Shown one piece after another: positions 8,481-17,206 of a stretch of 64,000 nucleotides of DNA. The DNA comes from an uncultured Clostridia bacterium (lineage in GTDB: Bacteria > Bacillota > Clostridia > Lachnospirales > Anaerotignaceae), in NCBI GenBank assembly GCA_910587195.1, contig CAJUKL010000004.1, forward strand, positions 12,012-76,011. Reading direction: 5' to 3'. How positions within the stretch are numbered: position 1 is the stretch's first letter; each line of letters opens with the position of its first letter. The notes under the pieces were generated by a model. The model searched no databases and was not told the origin of the DNA. It saw nothing but the letters and a program-made list of their open reading frames with translations. The translations under genes and the position numbers were made by a program.

Positions 8481-9323
8481 ATGAAACAGTTTAAAAATAT
8501 GGCATATCCTTACCTTGTATGGATTTCCATTATGATTGTTGTTCCTATGTTTATGATATTGATGTATGCGTTTACAAAACATGGAAATGATGTTGCAACC
8601 TTTTGGTTTACCTTTGAAAATTTTGCACGTTTTTTTAGTGACATTATTTTTATTAATGTATTAAAGCAATCTCTTTATATTGCAATTATTACAACAATTA
8701 TCTGTATTTTGCTAGGATACCCCACCGCATATATCATTGCCAATGCAAAACAAAAAAATGAAGGACTTCTTATTCTCTTAATTACCTTGCCCACATGGAT
8801 AAATATGCTTGTACGCACCTATGCTTGGATGGGAATTTTACAGGATAATGGTATTTTAAATCATATTTTGTCTTTGTTTGGCTTACAAGTAAAATTATTG
8901 CATACAGATTTTGCAGTTATATTAGGCATGGTTTATAATTTTATTCCTTTTATGATATTGCAGATTCATACTTCACTAACAAAAATGGATAAAAGCCTTT
9001 TAGAAGCTGCTAGCGATTTGGGAGCAGATAAAGTACAATGTTTTTTAAGGGTTACTTTTCCACTTTCCCTGCCAGGCGTTATTAGTGGTATTACTCTTGT
9101 GTTTTTACCCGCAATGTCCAGCTTTTTTATCCCAAAACTCTTAGGAGGCGGACAGTATGTTTTAATTGGAAATGTCATTGAATCTCAATTTTTAACGGCT
9201 GGAAATTGGAATTTCGGCAGCGCAATTTCTTTAATTATGGCTGTTATTATTATGATTTCCATGTACATTACAAAAAAAATTGAAGCAAAAAATAATGCAG
9301 AAAAAGGAGGAATCAGGCATTGA
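8481..9323 (+). CDS. potB: Spermidine/putrescine ABC importer permease
   Basis: A 280-residue integral membrane protein with about six hydrophobic segments and the inner-membrane EAA loop (LLEAASDLGADKVQCFLRVTFPLSLPG) that docks onto the ATPase. Length and order fit PotB, the first permease of polyamine importers. It starts 4 bp after potA with GGAG 6-7 nt upstream of the ATG and its stop overlaps the potC start, so translational coupling is likely. Confidence 0.93.
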   Translation: MKQFKNMAYPYLVWISIMIVVPMFMILMYAFTKHGNDVATFWFTFENFARFFSDIIFINVLKQSLYIAIITTIICILLGYPTAYIIANAKQKNEGLLILLITLPTWINMLVRTYAWMGILQDNGILNHILSLFGLQVKLLHTDFAVILGMVYNFIPFMILQIHTSLTKMDKSLLEAASDLGADKVQCFLRVTFPLSLPGVISGITLVFLPAMSSFFIPKLLGGGQYVLIGNVIESQFLTAGNWNFGSAISLIMAVIIMISMYITKKIEAKNNAEKGGIRH

Positions 9324-10120
9324 AACCATTTAAAAAAATGGGTAGTAAAATTTATATGCTTTTAATCATGATATTTTTTTACTTGCCTATTTTGTATACT
9401 GTTATTTTTTCTTTTAATTCCTCCCGTTCTCTCACAAAATTTGGCGGATTTTCTTTACAGTGGTATCAAAAAATGTTTCATGATTCTACAATGATGAAAT
9501 CCATTTTTTATACAATTATTATTGCTTTGCTGGCAACCTTGATTTCTACGATTGTAGGCACAATTACGGCGATTGGTCTTTCTAAAACAAACCGTATTTT
9601 AAAAGGAATTGTAGAGCAAATTAATGATTTACCAATTATGAATCCGGAGATTGTAACAGGGATAGGACTTTTAATGTTTTTTAGTGCATTAGGTGTAAAA
9701 AAAGGGTTTATGACCTTATTGTTAGCGCATATTATGTTTTGTATTCCTTATGTTATATTAAGTGTAGCACCAAAATTGCGCTCTCTTGACCCTAATTTAG
9801 CAGATGCTGCTTTAGATTTAGGTGCAACACCTTATCAAGCACTGATAAAAGTAATTGTGCCACAAATTATGCCAGGGATTATATCTGGTGCTTTGATTGC
9901 TTTTACCATGTCATTTGATGATTTTATTATTTCTTATTTTGTAACAGGAAATGGTATTAACAATATTTCTATCCTTGTTTATACCATGTCAAAAAGAGTA
10001 AATCCTTCTATTAATGCTTTATCTAGTATTATTATTGTTATTATTACAGTAGTATTGCTACTTGTAAATATTATACCTATTTTAAAAGAAAAAAAGGAGA
10101 GAAAACAACATGAAACCTAA
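9320..10120 (+). CDS. potC: Spermidine/putrescine ABC importer permease
   Basis: A 266-residue membrane protein with about six transmembrane segments and the EAA motif DAALDLGATPYQALIKVIVPQIMPG. It is the second permease of the importer. The start is TTG at 9320-9322, overlapping the potB stop (TTGA), with GGAGG about 9 nt upstream; no ATG with a better site exists nearby. Its end overlaps potD by 11 bp. Confidence 0.93.
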   Translation: MKPFKKMGSKIYMLLIMIFFYLPILYTVIFSFNSSRSLTKFGGFSLQWYQKMFHDSTMMKSIFYTIIIALLATLISTIVGTITAIGLSKTNRILKGIVEQINDLPIMNPEIVTGIGLLMFFSALGVKKGFMTLLLAHIMFCIPYVILSVAPKLRSLDPNLADAALDLGATPYQALIKVIVPQIMPGIISGALIAFTMSFDDFIISYFVTGNGINNISILVYTMSKRVNPSINALSSIIIVIITVVLLLVNIIPILKEKKERKQHET

Positions 10121-11201
10121 AAAAATCGTTTCTTTACTGCTTAGTGCAGTAACATTATTTTCTTTGACCGCTTGTGGAAACAAAAGCACCACAGCAGAAG
10201 ACCCTATTGAAAAATATGGCTCTGATACCTTAAAACTTTATAACTGGGGGGAATATATGGGAGATACATTAATTTCTGATTTTGAGCATGAATTTGGTGT
10301 CAACGTAATTGTAGAATATTTTGATTCTAACGAAATGATGTATACCAAAATACAAGCGGGCGATGCTTATGACATTCTTGTTCCATCAGATTATATGATT
10401 GAACGGCTTTTAACAAACAACAGTTTACAGCCACTTGATAAAGAAAAAATCCCAAATCTTTCTAATTTAGCAGAAGGAGTTAAGGGACTTCCTTATGACC
10501 CAGAAAATACGTATTCTGCTCCTTATTTTTGGGGAACGGTTGGTATTGTCTATAACAAAAATAATGTAGATATTAAAGATTTGGAGCAACAAGGCTATGC
10601 TATTTTAAAAAATCCAAAATATAAAGGAAAGTTATATATGTATGATTCAGAAAGGGATTCCTTTATGATAGCCTTAAAATCGCTTGGCTATTCCATGAAC
10701 ACGGAAAACGAACAAGAAATTGAACAAGCCTACCAATGGCTGAAAGAACTTAATGATACCATGGAGCCAGTTTATGTAACAGATGAAGTTATTGATGGTA
10801 TGATGAATGGTAACAAAGATTTAGCAGTTGTCTATAGCGGAGATGCAACAACTATTTTATATGAAAATGAAGATATGGCATTTTATTTGCCAAAAGAAGG
10901 TACAAACATCTGGAGTGATGCAATGGTTATTCCTACAAATGCAGAGAATCCAAAATTAGCAAATGAATTTATTAACTATGTGTTGACATATGATGCTTCT
11001 TATGGCAACTCTGAAACCGTAGGTTATACTTCTTCTAATCAGGAAGTAATGAACGATATGAGTGAAGAAGGCGGTTTATATGGGGATATTCCATCTTATT
11101 TACCCCGTTCTGGTTATGAAAAAGATGAAGTATTCAAAGATAATGCTATTTTAAAAGAAAAACTGTCAGAGCTTTGGATTAAAGTGAAGGCCTCTAAGTG
11201 A
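10110..11201 (+). CDS. potD: Spermidine/putrescine-binding lipoprotein; stop codon supplied by a mobile element
   Basis: The 363-residue protein has a lipoprotein signal (MKPKKIVSLLLSAVTLFSLTAC, lipid-anchored Cys22) followed by a type II periplasmic-binding fold with the polyamine-binding LYNWGEYMGD region and YDILVPSDYMI. It captures putrescine/spermidine outside the membrane for PotABC. The ATG lies within the end of potC with GGAG upstream. The TGA stop (11199-11201) is inside the first bases of the IS605-type element that begins at 11198, so the native C-terminus may have been changed by a residue or a few; the protein length is still normal for PotD. Confidence 0.93.
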   Translation: MKPKKIVSLLLSAVTLFSLTACGNKSTTAEDPIEKYGSDTLKLYNWGEYMGDTLISDFEHEFGVNVIVEYFDSNEMMYTKIQAGDAYDILVPSDYMIERLLTNNSLQPLDKEKIPNLSNLAEGVKGLPYDPENTYSAPYFWGTVGIVYNKNNVDIKDLEQQGYAILKNPKYKGKLYMYDSERDSFMIALKSLGYSMNTENEQEIEQAYQWLKELNDTMEPVYVTDEVIDGMMNGNKDLAVVYSGDATTILYENEDMAFYLPKEGTNIWSDAMVIPTNAENPKLANEFINYVLTYDASYGNSETVGYTSSNQEVMNDMSEEGGLYGDIPSYLPRSGYEKDEVFKDNAILKEKLSELWIKVKASK

Positions 11202-11386
11202 CATACTCCCACCGCCTATGCTAACGCATAGAGGTGGGGGCTTCTCGTTCGATAGTACCAATGTACTAAGCATAAGCGAGCTAACCCCGTGTGTCCCACG
11301 GTTTTCACGAATTACTTTCCATTCGTACCTTGGACATTTTACGCACAGAAGGAAGCTTGGTTTTCGCATATTTGGTTTCTCTGTGC
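11198..11386 (-). ncRNA. Omega-RNA (reRNA)-like transcript encoded by element copy 1
   Basis: The right-end region of IS605-family elements encodes the guide RNA of the TnpB nuclease. Here the minus strand has a 7-bp stem GCACAGA/TCTGTGC (11343-11349 with 11380-11386) enclosing ATGCGAAAACCAAGCT, then ACGAAT/ATTCGT, CCGTG/CACGG, and the terminal hairpin near CCCCCACC. The same framework with compensating changes is seen in the diverged element at 30716. The guide would be read from flanking DNA below 11198, i.e. antisense to the end of potD. RNA identity is inferred from position, structure and family knowledge. Confidence 0.65.
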
Positions 11387-11391
11387 AACCC

Positions 11392-11421
11392 TATATATCC
11401 AGTTGTCAATGTACTTGTCAA
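11392..11421 (-). promoter_or_regulatory. Candidate promoter of the element-encoded RNA
   Basis: On the minus strand TTGACA (11421-11416), 17-18 bp, then ATATATA. It would start transcription about at 11386, exactly where the conserved 7-bp stem begins. The same sequence is present in copy 2. Confidence 0.6.
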
Positions 11422-11571
11422 TATATTTATTATATTCTATTTATTTTTATAAGGCAACAAAAAATTTATATTTTTTATGCTGATAAGAAAAGACGCAATT
11501 CATCCCCCGCCTATAGAGGCGGAGGATGAATTGCTAAATTTGGTTAAAACTAGAAATGAAATAAGACAAAA

Positions 11572-11607
11572 AAAACCGAGAAAAATAAACTTTTTCTCGG
11601 CTCTTTT
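11572..11607 (-). terminator. Bidirectional intrinsic terminator between yjfB and the pot operon
   Basis: CCGAGAAAAA pairs with TTTTTCTCGG across a 5-nt loop and is flanked by A7 and T6 runs. It abuts the yjfB-like stop codon on the minus strand and would also stop transcripts arriving from potABCD through the element. Confidence 0.85.
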
Positions 11608-11781
11608 TTATACCAACATATCAATTTTGTGGGCAGATGGTGGATTTGCTGCTATCATCCCCTCTAATAATTGTGTTGCTTGGGATTCTGCTGATTCCAT
11701 AGCACCTTTTGTCATAGACAAACCAGCTTGCATTTGTATACTTGCTAAACTTAAACCTGTGCTCATTGCTGCTATATCCAT
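11608..11781 (-). CDS. YjfB family putative motility protein (57 aa)
   Basis: A short gene on the minus strand: ATG at 11779-11781 with AAGGAG about 8 nt upstream, 57 codons, TAA at 11608-11610, then an immediate terminator. The protein begins MDIAAMSTGLSLASIQMQAG and continues LSMTKGAMESAESQATQLLEG, matching the YjfB family (a small helical protein often linked with flagellar genes in Firmicutes; function not established). It ends NPPSAHKIDMLV. Its presence suggests that the organism is, or descended from, a flagellated lineage. Confidence 0.8.
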   Translation of the reverse strand: MDIAAMSTGLSLASIQMQAGLSMTKGAMESAESQATQLLEGMIAANPPSAHKIDMLV

Positions 11782-11856
11782 AGTATCAACTCCTTCTTTT
11801 TTATCTTGTTACTTATTAGTATTATCGGAAAAAAATAAAATAAATTAACATTATTT

Positions 11857-12759
11857 TTAAATTTTATGTTCTGACTTTTTTTGCTGTATCTCAATTAACA
11901 TTTTGATAAATACATTCATTTGTGGTGTGAGATATTTATTTTTGTGATAAAGAATTTGTTTCCACATCATAACATTCCAATTTTCTACATTGATTTTTTT
12001 AATTTTTTTCTGCTTCATTTCTTCTAAAACAACAATTTTGGGCAAAAAGGAAATTCCTTCTCCTCCTTTTAGCAGTTCTACAATAATTTTTGTATCTCCT
12101 ATTTCTAAAAATGGACGAAATGAAATATTATTTTTTTCTACATATTCATCTAATTCTTTTCTATAACTAATTCCTTTTTCTGTTAAAATAAAATCTTCTT
12201 TTAATACTTCTTTTATGTCAACAGTTTCTTTTTGTGCTAAAGGATGTTCAGAATAAGTGAAAAATGCAATTTCTTCTTGTGCCATATATGCTTTTATCCA
12301 TTCTTTATGATATACTTCTCTATCAATAATAAAAATAAAATCCACCTCATTATGTATCATCATTTCTACCAGTTTATCTACATAATTTGTTTTTATTATC
12401 ATTTCTACTTCTGGATATTTTTTATGAAATTGATATAATATTTCTGTCATTTCACTGTATAATAACGATTCTATTACACCAATACAAATTTTTCCCTTGA
12501 TATGATTTTCTTTGGTACTATACATCATTTTTTCTGTTAAATTTCTAATTTCTTTTGCATACTCAAATACTTCCCAACCTTTTTCTGTTACAGATATTTT
12601 TTTTCCTACACGTTCAAATAATTTTACATTTAGTTCTTGTTCTAATTGTTGTATTTGCACTGTAACAGTAGATTGAGAATAGCCTAATTGTTCTGCGGCT
12701 TTTGTAAAATTTTGCAGTTCTGCAACGCGTAAAAAAGTCATTAAGTTTCTAATTTCCAT
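11857..12759 (-). CDS. LysR-type transcriptional regulator
   Basis: The 300-residue protein has the N-terminal winged helix (LMTFLRVAELQNFTKAAEQL, then YSQSTVTVQIQQLEQEL) and the C-terminal effector-binding domain with the usual two-lobed layout. It is divergent from the EamA transporter at 12875, the classical arrangement for LysR control of a neighbour plus self. I use the ATG at 12757-12759 with AGGTGGG 7 nt upstream rather than the GTG four codons earlier that overlaps that ribosome site. The intergenic ATTC-N12-GAAT at 12791-12810 is a possible binding site. Effector unknown. Confidence 0.88.
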   Translation of the reverse strand: MEIRNLMTFLRVAELQNFTKAAEQLGYSQSTVTVQIQQLEQELNVKLFERVGKKISVTEKGWEVFEYAKEIRNLTEKMMYSTKENHIKGKICIGVIESLLYSEMTEILYQFHKKYPEVEMIIKTNYVDKLVEMMIHNEVDFIFIIDREVYHKEWIKAYMAQEEIAFFTYSEHPLAQKETVDIKEVLKEDFILTEKGISYRKELDEYVEKNNISFRPFLEIGDTKIIVELLKGGEGISFLPKIVVLEEMKQKKIKKINVENWNVMMWKQILYHKNKYLTPQMNVFIKMLIEIQQKKSEHKI

Positions 12760-12874
12760 TAAAGTTCCCACCTATTAAAAATAATAATCTATTCTATTAA
12801 AACTATGAATTTTACAAATAATAAAAAATGATATATGATTAATAAAAATTATTTTTAAGAGAGGATTGAATTTT

Positions 12875-13735
12875 ATGTCAATAAAAGCAAAAGTAAATCT
12901 ATTAGGATTTTTAACCGTATTATTTTGGGCAATGGCATTTCCCTTTTCTAAAATTACAATTTCTCATTTTGATAGTAACAGTGTTGCCATTTTGAGATGT
13001 GGAATTGCTTCCATTTTTTTGTGTCTTTTAGGATATAAAAAAATTCCCCTTCCCAAAAAACAAGATATTCCAAAGTTTTTTATCTCTGGCTTATTTGGAT
13101 TTTTTTTATATCTTGTCTTTTTTAATACTGGTTTACAGTCCCTTACTTCTGCGACTTCCAGCATTATTATTGCAACAACACCTATTATGACATCTGTTGT
13201 TTCTTCTTTTTTATACCAAGAAAAAATTAAATGGCTTGGTTGGCTTGCTATTGCTATTGAATTTATAGGGATTATTGTTTTATCTTTGTGGAATGGAAGT
13301 TTTTCCTTAAATTTTGGAATTTTATGGACCTTATGCGCTGCTGCTGTATTTTGTATTTATAATCTTTATCAAAGAAAACTTTCTGCTTTGGGGTATCAGT
13401 CAAATGAAATTGTAACTTATAGCATGATTTGTGGTACCATTTTGTTACTCATTTTTTTGCCAAAGGGCGTTTCTGAATTAGTAACTGCTCCGCCAATACA
13501 GATATTTGCTATTTTTTCTTTAGGAATTTTTTCTAGTGCCATTGCCTATATCCTATGGGGAAAGGCGTTAGCGATTGCAGAAAAAACAAGTGATGTAACA
13601 AATTTTATGTTTTTAACTCCTCTTTTGTCAACAATATTAGGTTTTTTGCTTTTAAAAGAAATTCCTTCTATAGGCACTTTTATCGGAGGAAGCATGATAT
13701 TGATAGGTTTAATTTTATTTCAGTTTGGAAAATAA
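12875..13735 (+). CDS. EamA/DMT-family transporter
   Basis: A 286-residue membrane protein with about ten hydrophobic segments arranged as two EamA repeats (first starting near LLGFLTVLFWAMAFPFSKI, second near LNFGILWTLCAAAVFCIYNLY). Members export or exchange small metabolites such as amino acids. The ATG at 12875 has GAGAGGA 9 nt upstream; the in-frame TTG three codons earlier overlaps that site. Likely controlled by the divergent LysR protein. Substrate cannot be told. Confidence 0.88.
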   Translation: MSIKAKVNLLGFLTVLFWAMAFPFSKITISHFDSNSVAILRCGIASIFLCLLGYKKIPLPKKQDIPKFFISGLFGFFLYLVFFNTGLQSLTSATSSIIIATTPIMTSVVSSFLYQEKIKWLGWLAIAIEFIGIIVLSLWNGSFSLNFGILWTLCAAAVFCIYNLYQRKLSALGYQSNEIVTYSMICGTILLLIFLPKGVSELVTAPPIQIFAIFSLGIFSSAIAYILWGKALAIAEKTSDVTNFMFLTPLLSTILGFLLLKEIPSIGTFIGGSMILIGLILFQFGK

Positions 13736-13821
13736 AAATTTTTTCCATACAAAAAACTTAAAAATTTCGGCTAAAAACTTTTTGGAAAGTTTCATTATCT
13801 TTGAGTTCATTGACAGATTAA

Positions 13822-13850
13822 AAGCGTTATCCTTTACCAGAATAACGCTT
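13822..13850 (-). terminator. Terminator after wecA
   Basis: AAGCGTTAT pairs with ATAACGCTT over a 10-nt loop; on the minus strand it is followed by TTTTAAT. It lies 10 bp past the wecA stop codon. Confidence 0.7.
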
Positions 13851-13859
13851 ATGTAACCA

Positions 13860-14897
13860 TTACTGATTTTTATTTTTAATATGCACATTAAAATAATAAA
13901 TTAAAAGACTTAACAAAATAATGGTTAAAATGACCACCACAAAAATACGAGAATCTTTAAAAGAAATAAAGATTGCCAAAAGTCCGCAAAGTAAACTGAC
14001 AATATACAATATCAATACTGCTTGACGCTGAGAAAAACCCCTGTCAATCAAGCGGTGGTGTAAATGTCCTCTATCTGCTTTCATAATAGGTTGATGTTTT
14101 GCCATACGGCGCAACATAGCAAACAAGGTGTCAAAAATAGGCAATCCTAAGCAAAGCATGCTGACAATTAAGGCTAATATGGCATATCCTTTAAACACGC
14201 CCAATATACTTGTTACAGCTAATACAAACCCTAAAAAAGTGGAACCAGTATCTCCCATAAAAATTTCGGCTGGATTAAAATTTCGAGGCAAAAAGCCAAG
14301 ACAAGCTCCTGCTAAAGATGCAGTCAACATAACAGCTGTGGTACTACCTGTCATAATACAGAGTATCATTAAGCAAAGCGCTGCAATAGAAGATACACCA
14401 GCAGCTAATCCATCTAAACCATCAATTAAATTTACTGCATTGGTAACGCCTACAATCCACACAAGCGTAATGGGAACGCTTAATGTTTGTAAGTAGGTAG
14501 TAACCGGCCACATAACCACATTAATGCGTGTGCCGGAATAAATGACAATCAATGCTGCTACAATTTGAATACAAAATTTTAATCTTGCTCTTAAATTTTT
14601 GACATCATCTACCATACCCAATACCACAATGATACTTGCACCTACCACAAAGCCAGCAAATTGTTTTACATTCATTTCTGGATTAAAACGATACAACACA
14701 AGCACAGTTATCATAAAGCCCATTACAATGGCAACACCACCCATACGAGGCATTGGTTTTTTATGCATTCCTCTGTCCTTTGGAACATCAATAGCACCCA
14801 TTTTTACAGAAATTTTTTTTGCTAAAGGAGTTGTTACTAGTGTAATTGCAAACGCACTTGCAAAAGCTGCAATATATAAAAGCCAATTATAATCCAA
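13860..14897 (-). CDS. Undecaprenyl-phosphate GlcNAc-1-phosphate transferase (WecA/TagO/MraY-like)
   Basis: The 345-residue polytopic membrane protein belongs to the glycosyltransferase 4 (MraY/WecA) family. It shows the family signatures: DRGMHKKPMPRMGGVAI at the first cytoplasmic loop, the Mg-binding NAVNLIDGLDGLAAG, MGDTGSTFLG, and the histidine motif HLHHRLIDRGFS. The HxxHH-type motif and the position outside a mur cluster favour transfer of GlcNAc-1-phosphate to undecaprenyl phosphate (teichoic acid or other wall polymer initiation) over MraY. It is last in a minus-strand run with upp, rpiB and sua5, a common Firmicutes order. GGAGAGG precedes the ATG. Confidence 0.9.
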   Translation of the reverse strand: MDYNWLLYIAAFASAFAITLVTTPLAKKISVKMGAIDVPKDRGMHKKPMPRMGGVAIVMGFMITVLVLYRFNPEMNVKQFAGFVVGASIIVVLGMVDDVKNLRARLKFCIQIVAALIVIYSGTRINVVMWPVTTYLQTLSVPITLVWIVGVTNAVNLIDGLDGLAAGVSSIAALCLMILCIMTGSTTAVMLTASLAGACLGFLPRNFNPAEIFMGDTGSTFLGFVLAVTSILGVFKGYAILALIVSMLCLGLPIFDTLFAMLRRMAKHQPIMKADRGHLHHRLIDRGFSQRQAVLILYIVSLLCGLLAIFISFKDSRIFVVVILTIILLSLLIYYFNVHIKNKNQ

Positions 14898-14927
14898 TAT
14901 TATCCTCTCCTCAGATACAGATAGGTA

Positions 14928-15554
14928 CTATTTTGTACCAAAAATTCTGTCGCCTGCATCTCCAAGACCTGGTACAATATAACCATGTTCATTTAACATA
15001 TTATCATATGCAGCCGTATAAATATCTACATCTGGATGCATTGTTTGTACTTTTTGTACGCCCTGTGGTGCACTTAAGACACAAAGAAGATTGATTTTTT
15101 TTGCGCCTTTTTCTTTTAAAAATCCGATTGCTGCCTCTGCAGTGCCTCCTGTTGCGAGCATAGGGTCTGTTAAAAATACAGTTCTTTCTTCTATGTCAGA
15201 AGGCAATTTACAGTAATATTCTACAGGCAATAAAGTTTTGGGGTCACGATAGAGTCCAATATGTCCAACTTTTGCAGTAGGCATTAAAGCTAAAAGTCCA
15301 TCTGTCATACCAATTCCTGCTCTTAAAATAGGAACAATCGCTAATTTCGTATCAATCATTTTACAATTTGCTTTTGTAATAGGAGTTTCTATGATGGTAT
15401 CCACTAAAGGTAAATCTCTTGTTGCTTCATAAGAAAGAAGCATTGCCACTTCTTCAATTAACTCTCTAAATTCTTTTGAGCCAGTATCACGATTACGAAG
15501 CATTGCAATTTTATGCTGAATCAAGGGATGTTCTGATATAAATAGTTTGCCCAT
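14928..15554 (-). CDS. upp: Uracil phosphoribosyltransferase
   Basis: The 208-residue enzyme salvages uracil with PRPP to UMP. It shows the PRPP-binding [14 protein letters not shown], the uracil-binding [13 protein letters not shown] near the C-terminus, and full family length. The ATG has AAGGA 8 nt upstream. It lies 19 bp after rpiB and 30 bp before wecA in the same direction. Confidence 0.96.
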   Translation of the reverse strand: MGKLFISEHPLIQHKIAMLRNRDTGSKEFRELIEEVAMLLSYEATRDLPLVDTIIETPITKANCKMIDTKLAIVPILRAGIGMTDGLLALMPTAKVGHIGLYRDPKTLLPVEYYCKLPSDIEERTVFLTDPMLATGGTAEAAIGFLKEKGAKKINLLCVLSAPQGVQKVQTMHPDVDIYTAAYDNMLNEHGYIVPGLGDAGDRIFGTK

Positions 15555-15573
15555 TCTTATCCTTCCTTTCCGT

Positions 15574-16002
15574 TTACTGCTCTATTTGTGCAATTCTTCT
15601 GCTATGTCGTTCTTCTTTTGAAAAAGGGGTTTCCAAAAATACTTTTACAATTTCCAATGCAAGACCAACACCCACTACTCTTGCACCCAATGCTAAAATA
15701 TTTGCATCATTATGTTCTCTGGTTGCCTTTGCAGAAAAACAATCTCCACATAATGCTGCACGAATCCCTTTTATTTTATTTGCTGTAATGGAAACACCAA
15801 TCCCTGTACCGCAGATTAAAATGCCTTTGTCACATTCCCCATCTGCAACAGCATGTGCTACCTTTTTCGCATATACAGGATAGTCACAAGATTCTTCTGA
15901 ATTGGTTCCAAAATTTTTATATGCAATTTTTTCCTTTTCCAAATAAGCAATGACTTCCTGCATTAAAGCATATCCGCCATGGTCACAACCTAATGCTATC
16001 AT
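15574..16002 (-). CDS. rpiB: Ribose-5-phosphate isomerase B
   Basis: The 142-residue protein is an RpiB/LacAB-type isomerase (ribose 5-phosphate to ribulose 5-phosphate). It shows the N-terminal CDHGGYAL, the active-site cysteine in [11 protein letters not shown] and a late RHSRRI arginine cluster. The frame is open 22 codons further upstream, but the ATG at 16000-16002 has GAGGA 9 nt upstream and gives the family N-terminus [10 protein letters not shown]. Lies between sua5 and upp. Confidence 0.95.
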   Translation of the reverse strand: MIALGCDHGGYALMQEVIAYLEKEKIAYKNFGTNSEESCDYPVYAKKVAHAVADGECDKGILICGTGIGVSITANKIKGIRAALCGDCFSAKATREHNDANILALGARVVGVGLALEIVKVFLETPFSKEERHSRRIAQIEQ

Positions 16003-16144
16003 AATTTGTTTCCTCTTTTCTAAACACTTTTGTATATTTTTCAGCTTACTGATAAACTTTTTTTGCAAATGATTTTCTGATGGAATTTGTCATTTATAAA
16101 AAGTTTTGTTCTACTTCATCACACAATTATCAAAATTCCTTGCT

Positions 16145-16166
16145 ACACTTTCTTTCAAGAAAGTGT
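16145..16166 (-). repeat. Isolated hairpin module that supplies the sua5 stop codon
   Basis: ACACTTTCTT, two bases, AAGAAAGTGT: a perfect 10-bp hairpin of the same type as the first module of the long repeats. On the minus strand its centre reads CTT TCT TGA, giving the sua5 end Leu-Ser-stop (16155-16157). No further modules follow. Confidence 0.7.
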
Positions 16167-17204
16167 AATCATTTTATAGCCAGCCGCTTTTTGCAGTCGG
16201 TTCATTATGGCAAGACCTTCTCCTTTTTGTGGTACAGTTTCAGCATAAACCACTTCTACCCCTAAAAAATCAAATTTTCTAAGATGTTTAAACAGATTTG
16301 CGCCAATTTGCTCTAAATTTTGTCTATCTCCCAAAGAAAGCACAATTTCACAATTATAACTGTCTTTTGTTTGGTCAGTTGCTAAAATGCCAACTTTTTG
16401 TGTGGAATCGTTGACTAATTCCTGAATTTTTTGCTGCACTTTTTGTAAATCATTTCCCTGGACTAATATAACATCTGCTTTTGGAGAATAATGTGTATAT
16501 TTCATTCCAGGTGCCTTTGGAATCAAAGTTTGACTTGGTTTTGTCAAAACAGTTGGGTCAATCTCAATTTTCCCAATAACGGATTCTATCATCTCTTTTG
16601 TGACTGCACCAGGGCGTAACAGCATTGGAATTTCACCAGAAACATCTATAATTGTAGACTCTAAACCTACTTCTGCATCTCCACCATCAATAATCATGTC
16701 AATTTTACCATCTAAATCAAATATCACATGAGAAGCTTTTGTAGGGCTTGGCTTTCCAGAGGAATTTGCACTAGGCGCTGCAATCGGCAAATGCGCCGCT
16801 TGAATTAAAGCTTGTGCCACTGTATGAGAAGGAAAACGTACTGCTACAGTCGAAAATCCTCCTGTAATTTCTAATGGCACACAATCTGCTTTTTCAAAAA
16901 CAATGGTCAAAGGACCAGGCCAAAAAGCATCTATTAATTTTTCTGCTTTTTTAGAAACACTTTTTACAATATCATACAATGCTTTTTTTTCTGCAATATG
17001 AAGGATCAAAGGGTTGTCCGAAGGACGGCCCTTTGCTTCATATATTTTTTTACAAGCAACTGCATCTAAACCATTTGCGCCTAAACCATACACCGTTTCT
17101 GTTGGAAAGGCAACCAAACCACCTTGTTTTAAAATTTCTGCTGCTTGTTGTATGATTTCTTTTTTCGGTGTTTGTCTTTCTACTGTTGCCAGTATTGTTT
17201 TCAT
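16155..17204 (-). CDS. L-threonylcarbamoyladenylate synthase (Sua5 type)
   Basis: The 349-residue protein makes threonylcarbamoyl-AMP from threonine, bicarbonate and ATP for the t6A37 tRNA modification. The N-terminal YrdC domain contains KQGGLVAFPTETVYGLGAN and the KGRPSDNPL and PSANSSGKPSPT motifs; the C-terminal Sua5 domain begins near PGMKYTHYSPKADV. Length fits the long Sua5/YwlC form. The ATG at 17202-17204 is 2 bp after the SEC-C gene stop; an ATG eight codons earlier lies inside that gene. The C-terminus (MITLS) is shaped by a hairpin module. Confidence 0.94.
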   Translation of the reverse strand: MKTILATVERQTPKKEIIQQAAEILKQGGLVAFPTETVYGLGANGLDAVACKKIYEAKGRPSDNPLILHIAEKKALYDIVKSVSKKAEKLIDAFWPGPLTIVFEKADCVPLEITGGFSTVAVRFPSHTVAQALIQAAHLPIAAPSANSSGKPSPTKASHVIFDLDGKIDMIIDGGDAEVGLESTIIDVSGEIPMLLRPGAVTKEMIESVIGKIEIDPTVLTKPSQTLIPKAPGMKYTHYSPKADVILVQGNDLQKVQQKIQELVNDSTQKVGILATDQTKDSYNCEIVLSLGDRQNLEQIGANLFKHLRKFDFLGVEVVYAETVPQKGEGLAIMNRLQKAAGYKMITLS

Positions 17205-17206
17205 AA

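Larger units (their letters stand above)
11198..11549 (-). mobile_element. Non-autonomous IS200/IS605-type element (copy 1 of a 352-bp pair)
   Basis: A 352-bp block repeated almost base for base at 54086-54437 with no length difference. Read on the minus strand, the left end carries a long hairpin (CAATTCATCC...GGATGAATTG arms around CCGCC/GGCGG at 11495-11533) preceded by TTTTAAC in both copies, like the TTTAA-type target left of IS605. The right end carries the CACC...TATGC-TAAC-GCATA...GGTG hairpin and ends in GTATGTCAC. These are the subterminal hairpins recognised by TnpA of this family. There are no terminal inverted repeats, no target duplication and no transposase gene, so it would need TnpA in trans. 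A 67-codon frame inside it is not a gene. Confidence 0.85.

Noticed and set aside
11166..11369. 67-codon minus-strand frame in the IS605-type element (also at 53994-54257)
   Set aside because: It coincides with the omega-RNA-like region, runs through RNA stems, and in the diverged element the equivalent frame stops early. It is better explained as RNA.
13736..13821. Possible further hairpin repeat copy after the EamA gene
   Set aside because: Only vague A/T-rich similarity (CGGCTAAAAACTTT-like) and none of the diagnostic palindromes.
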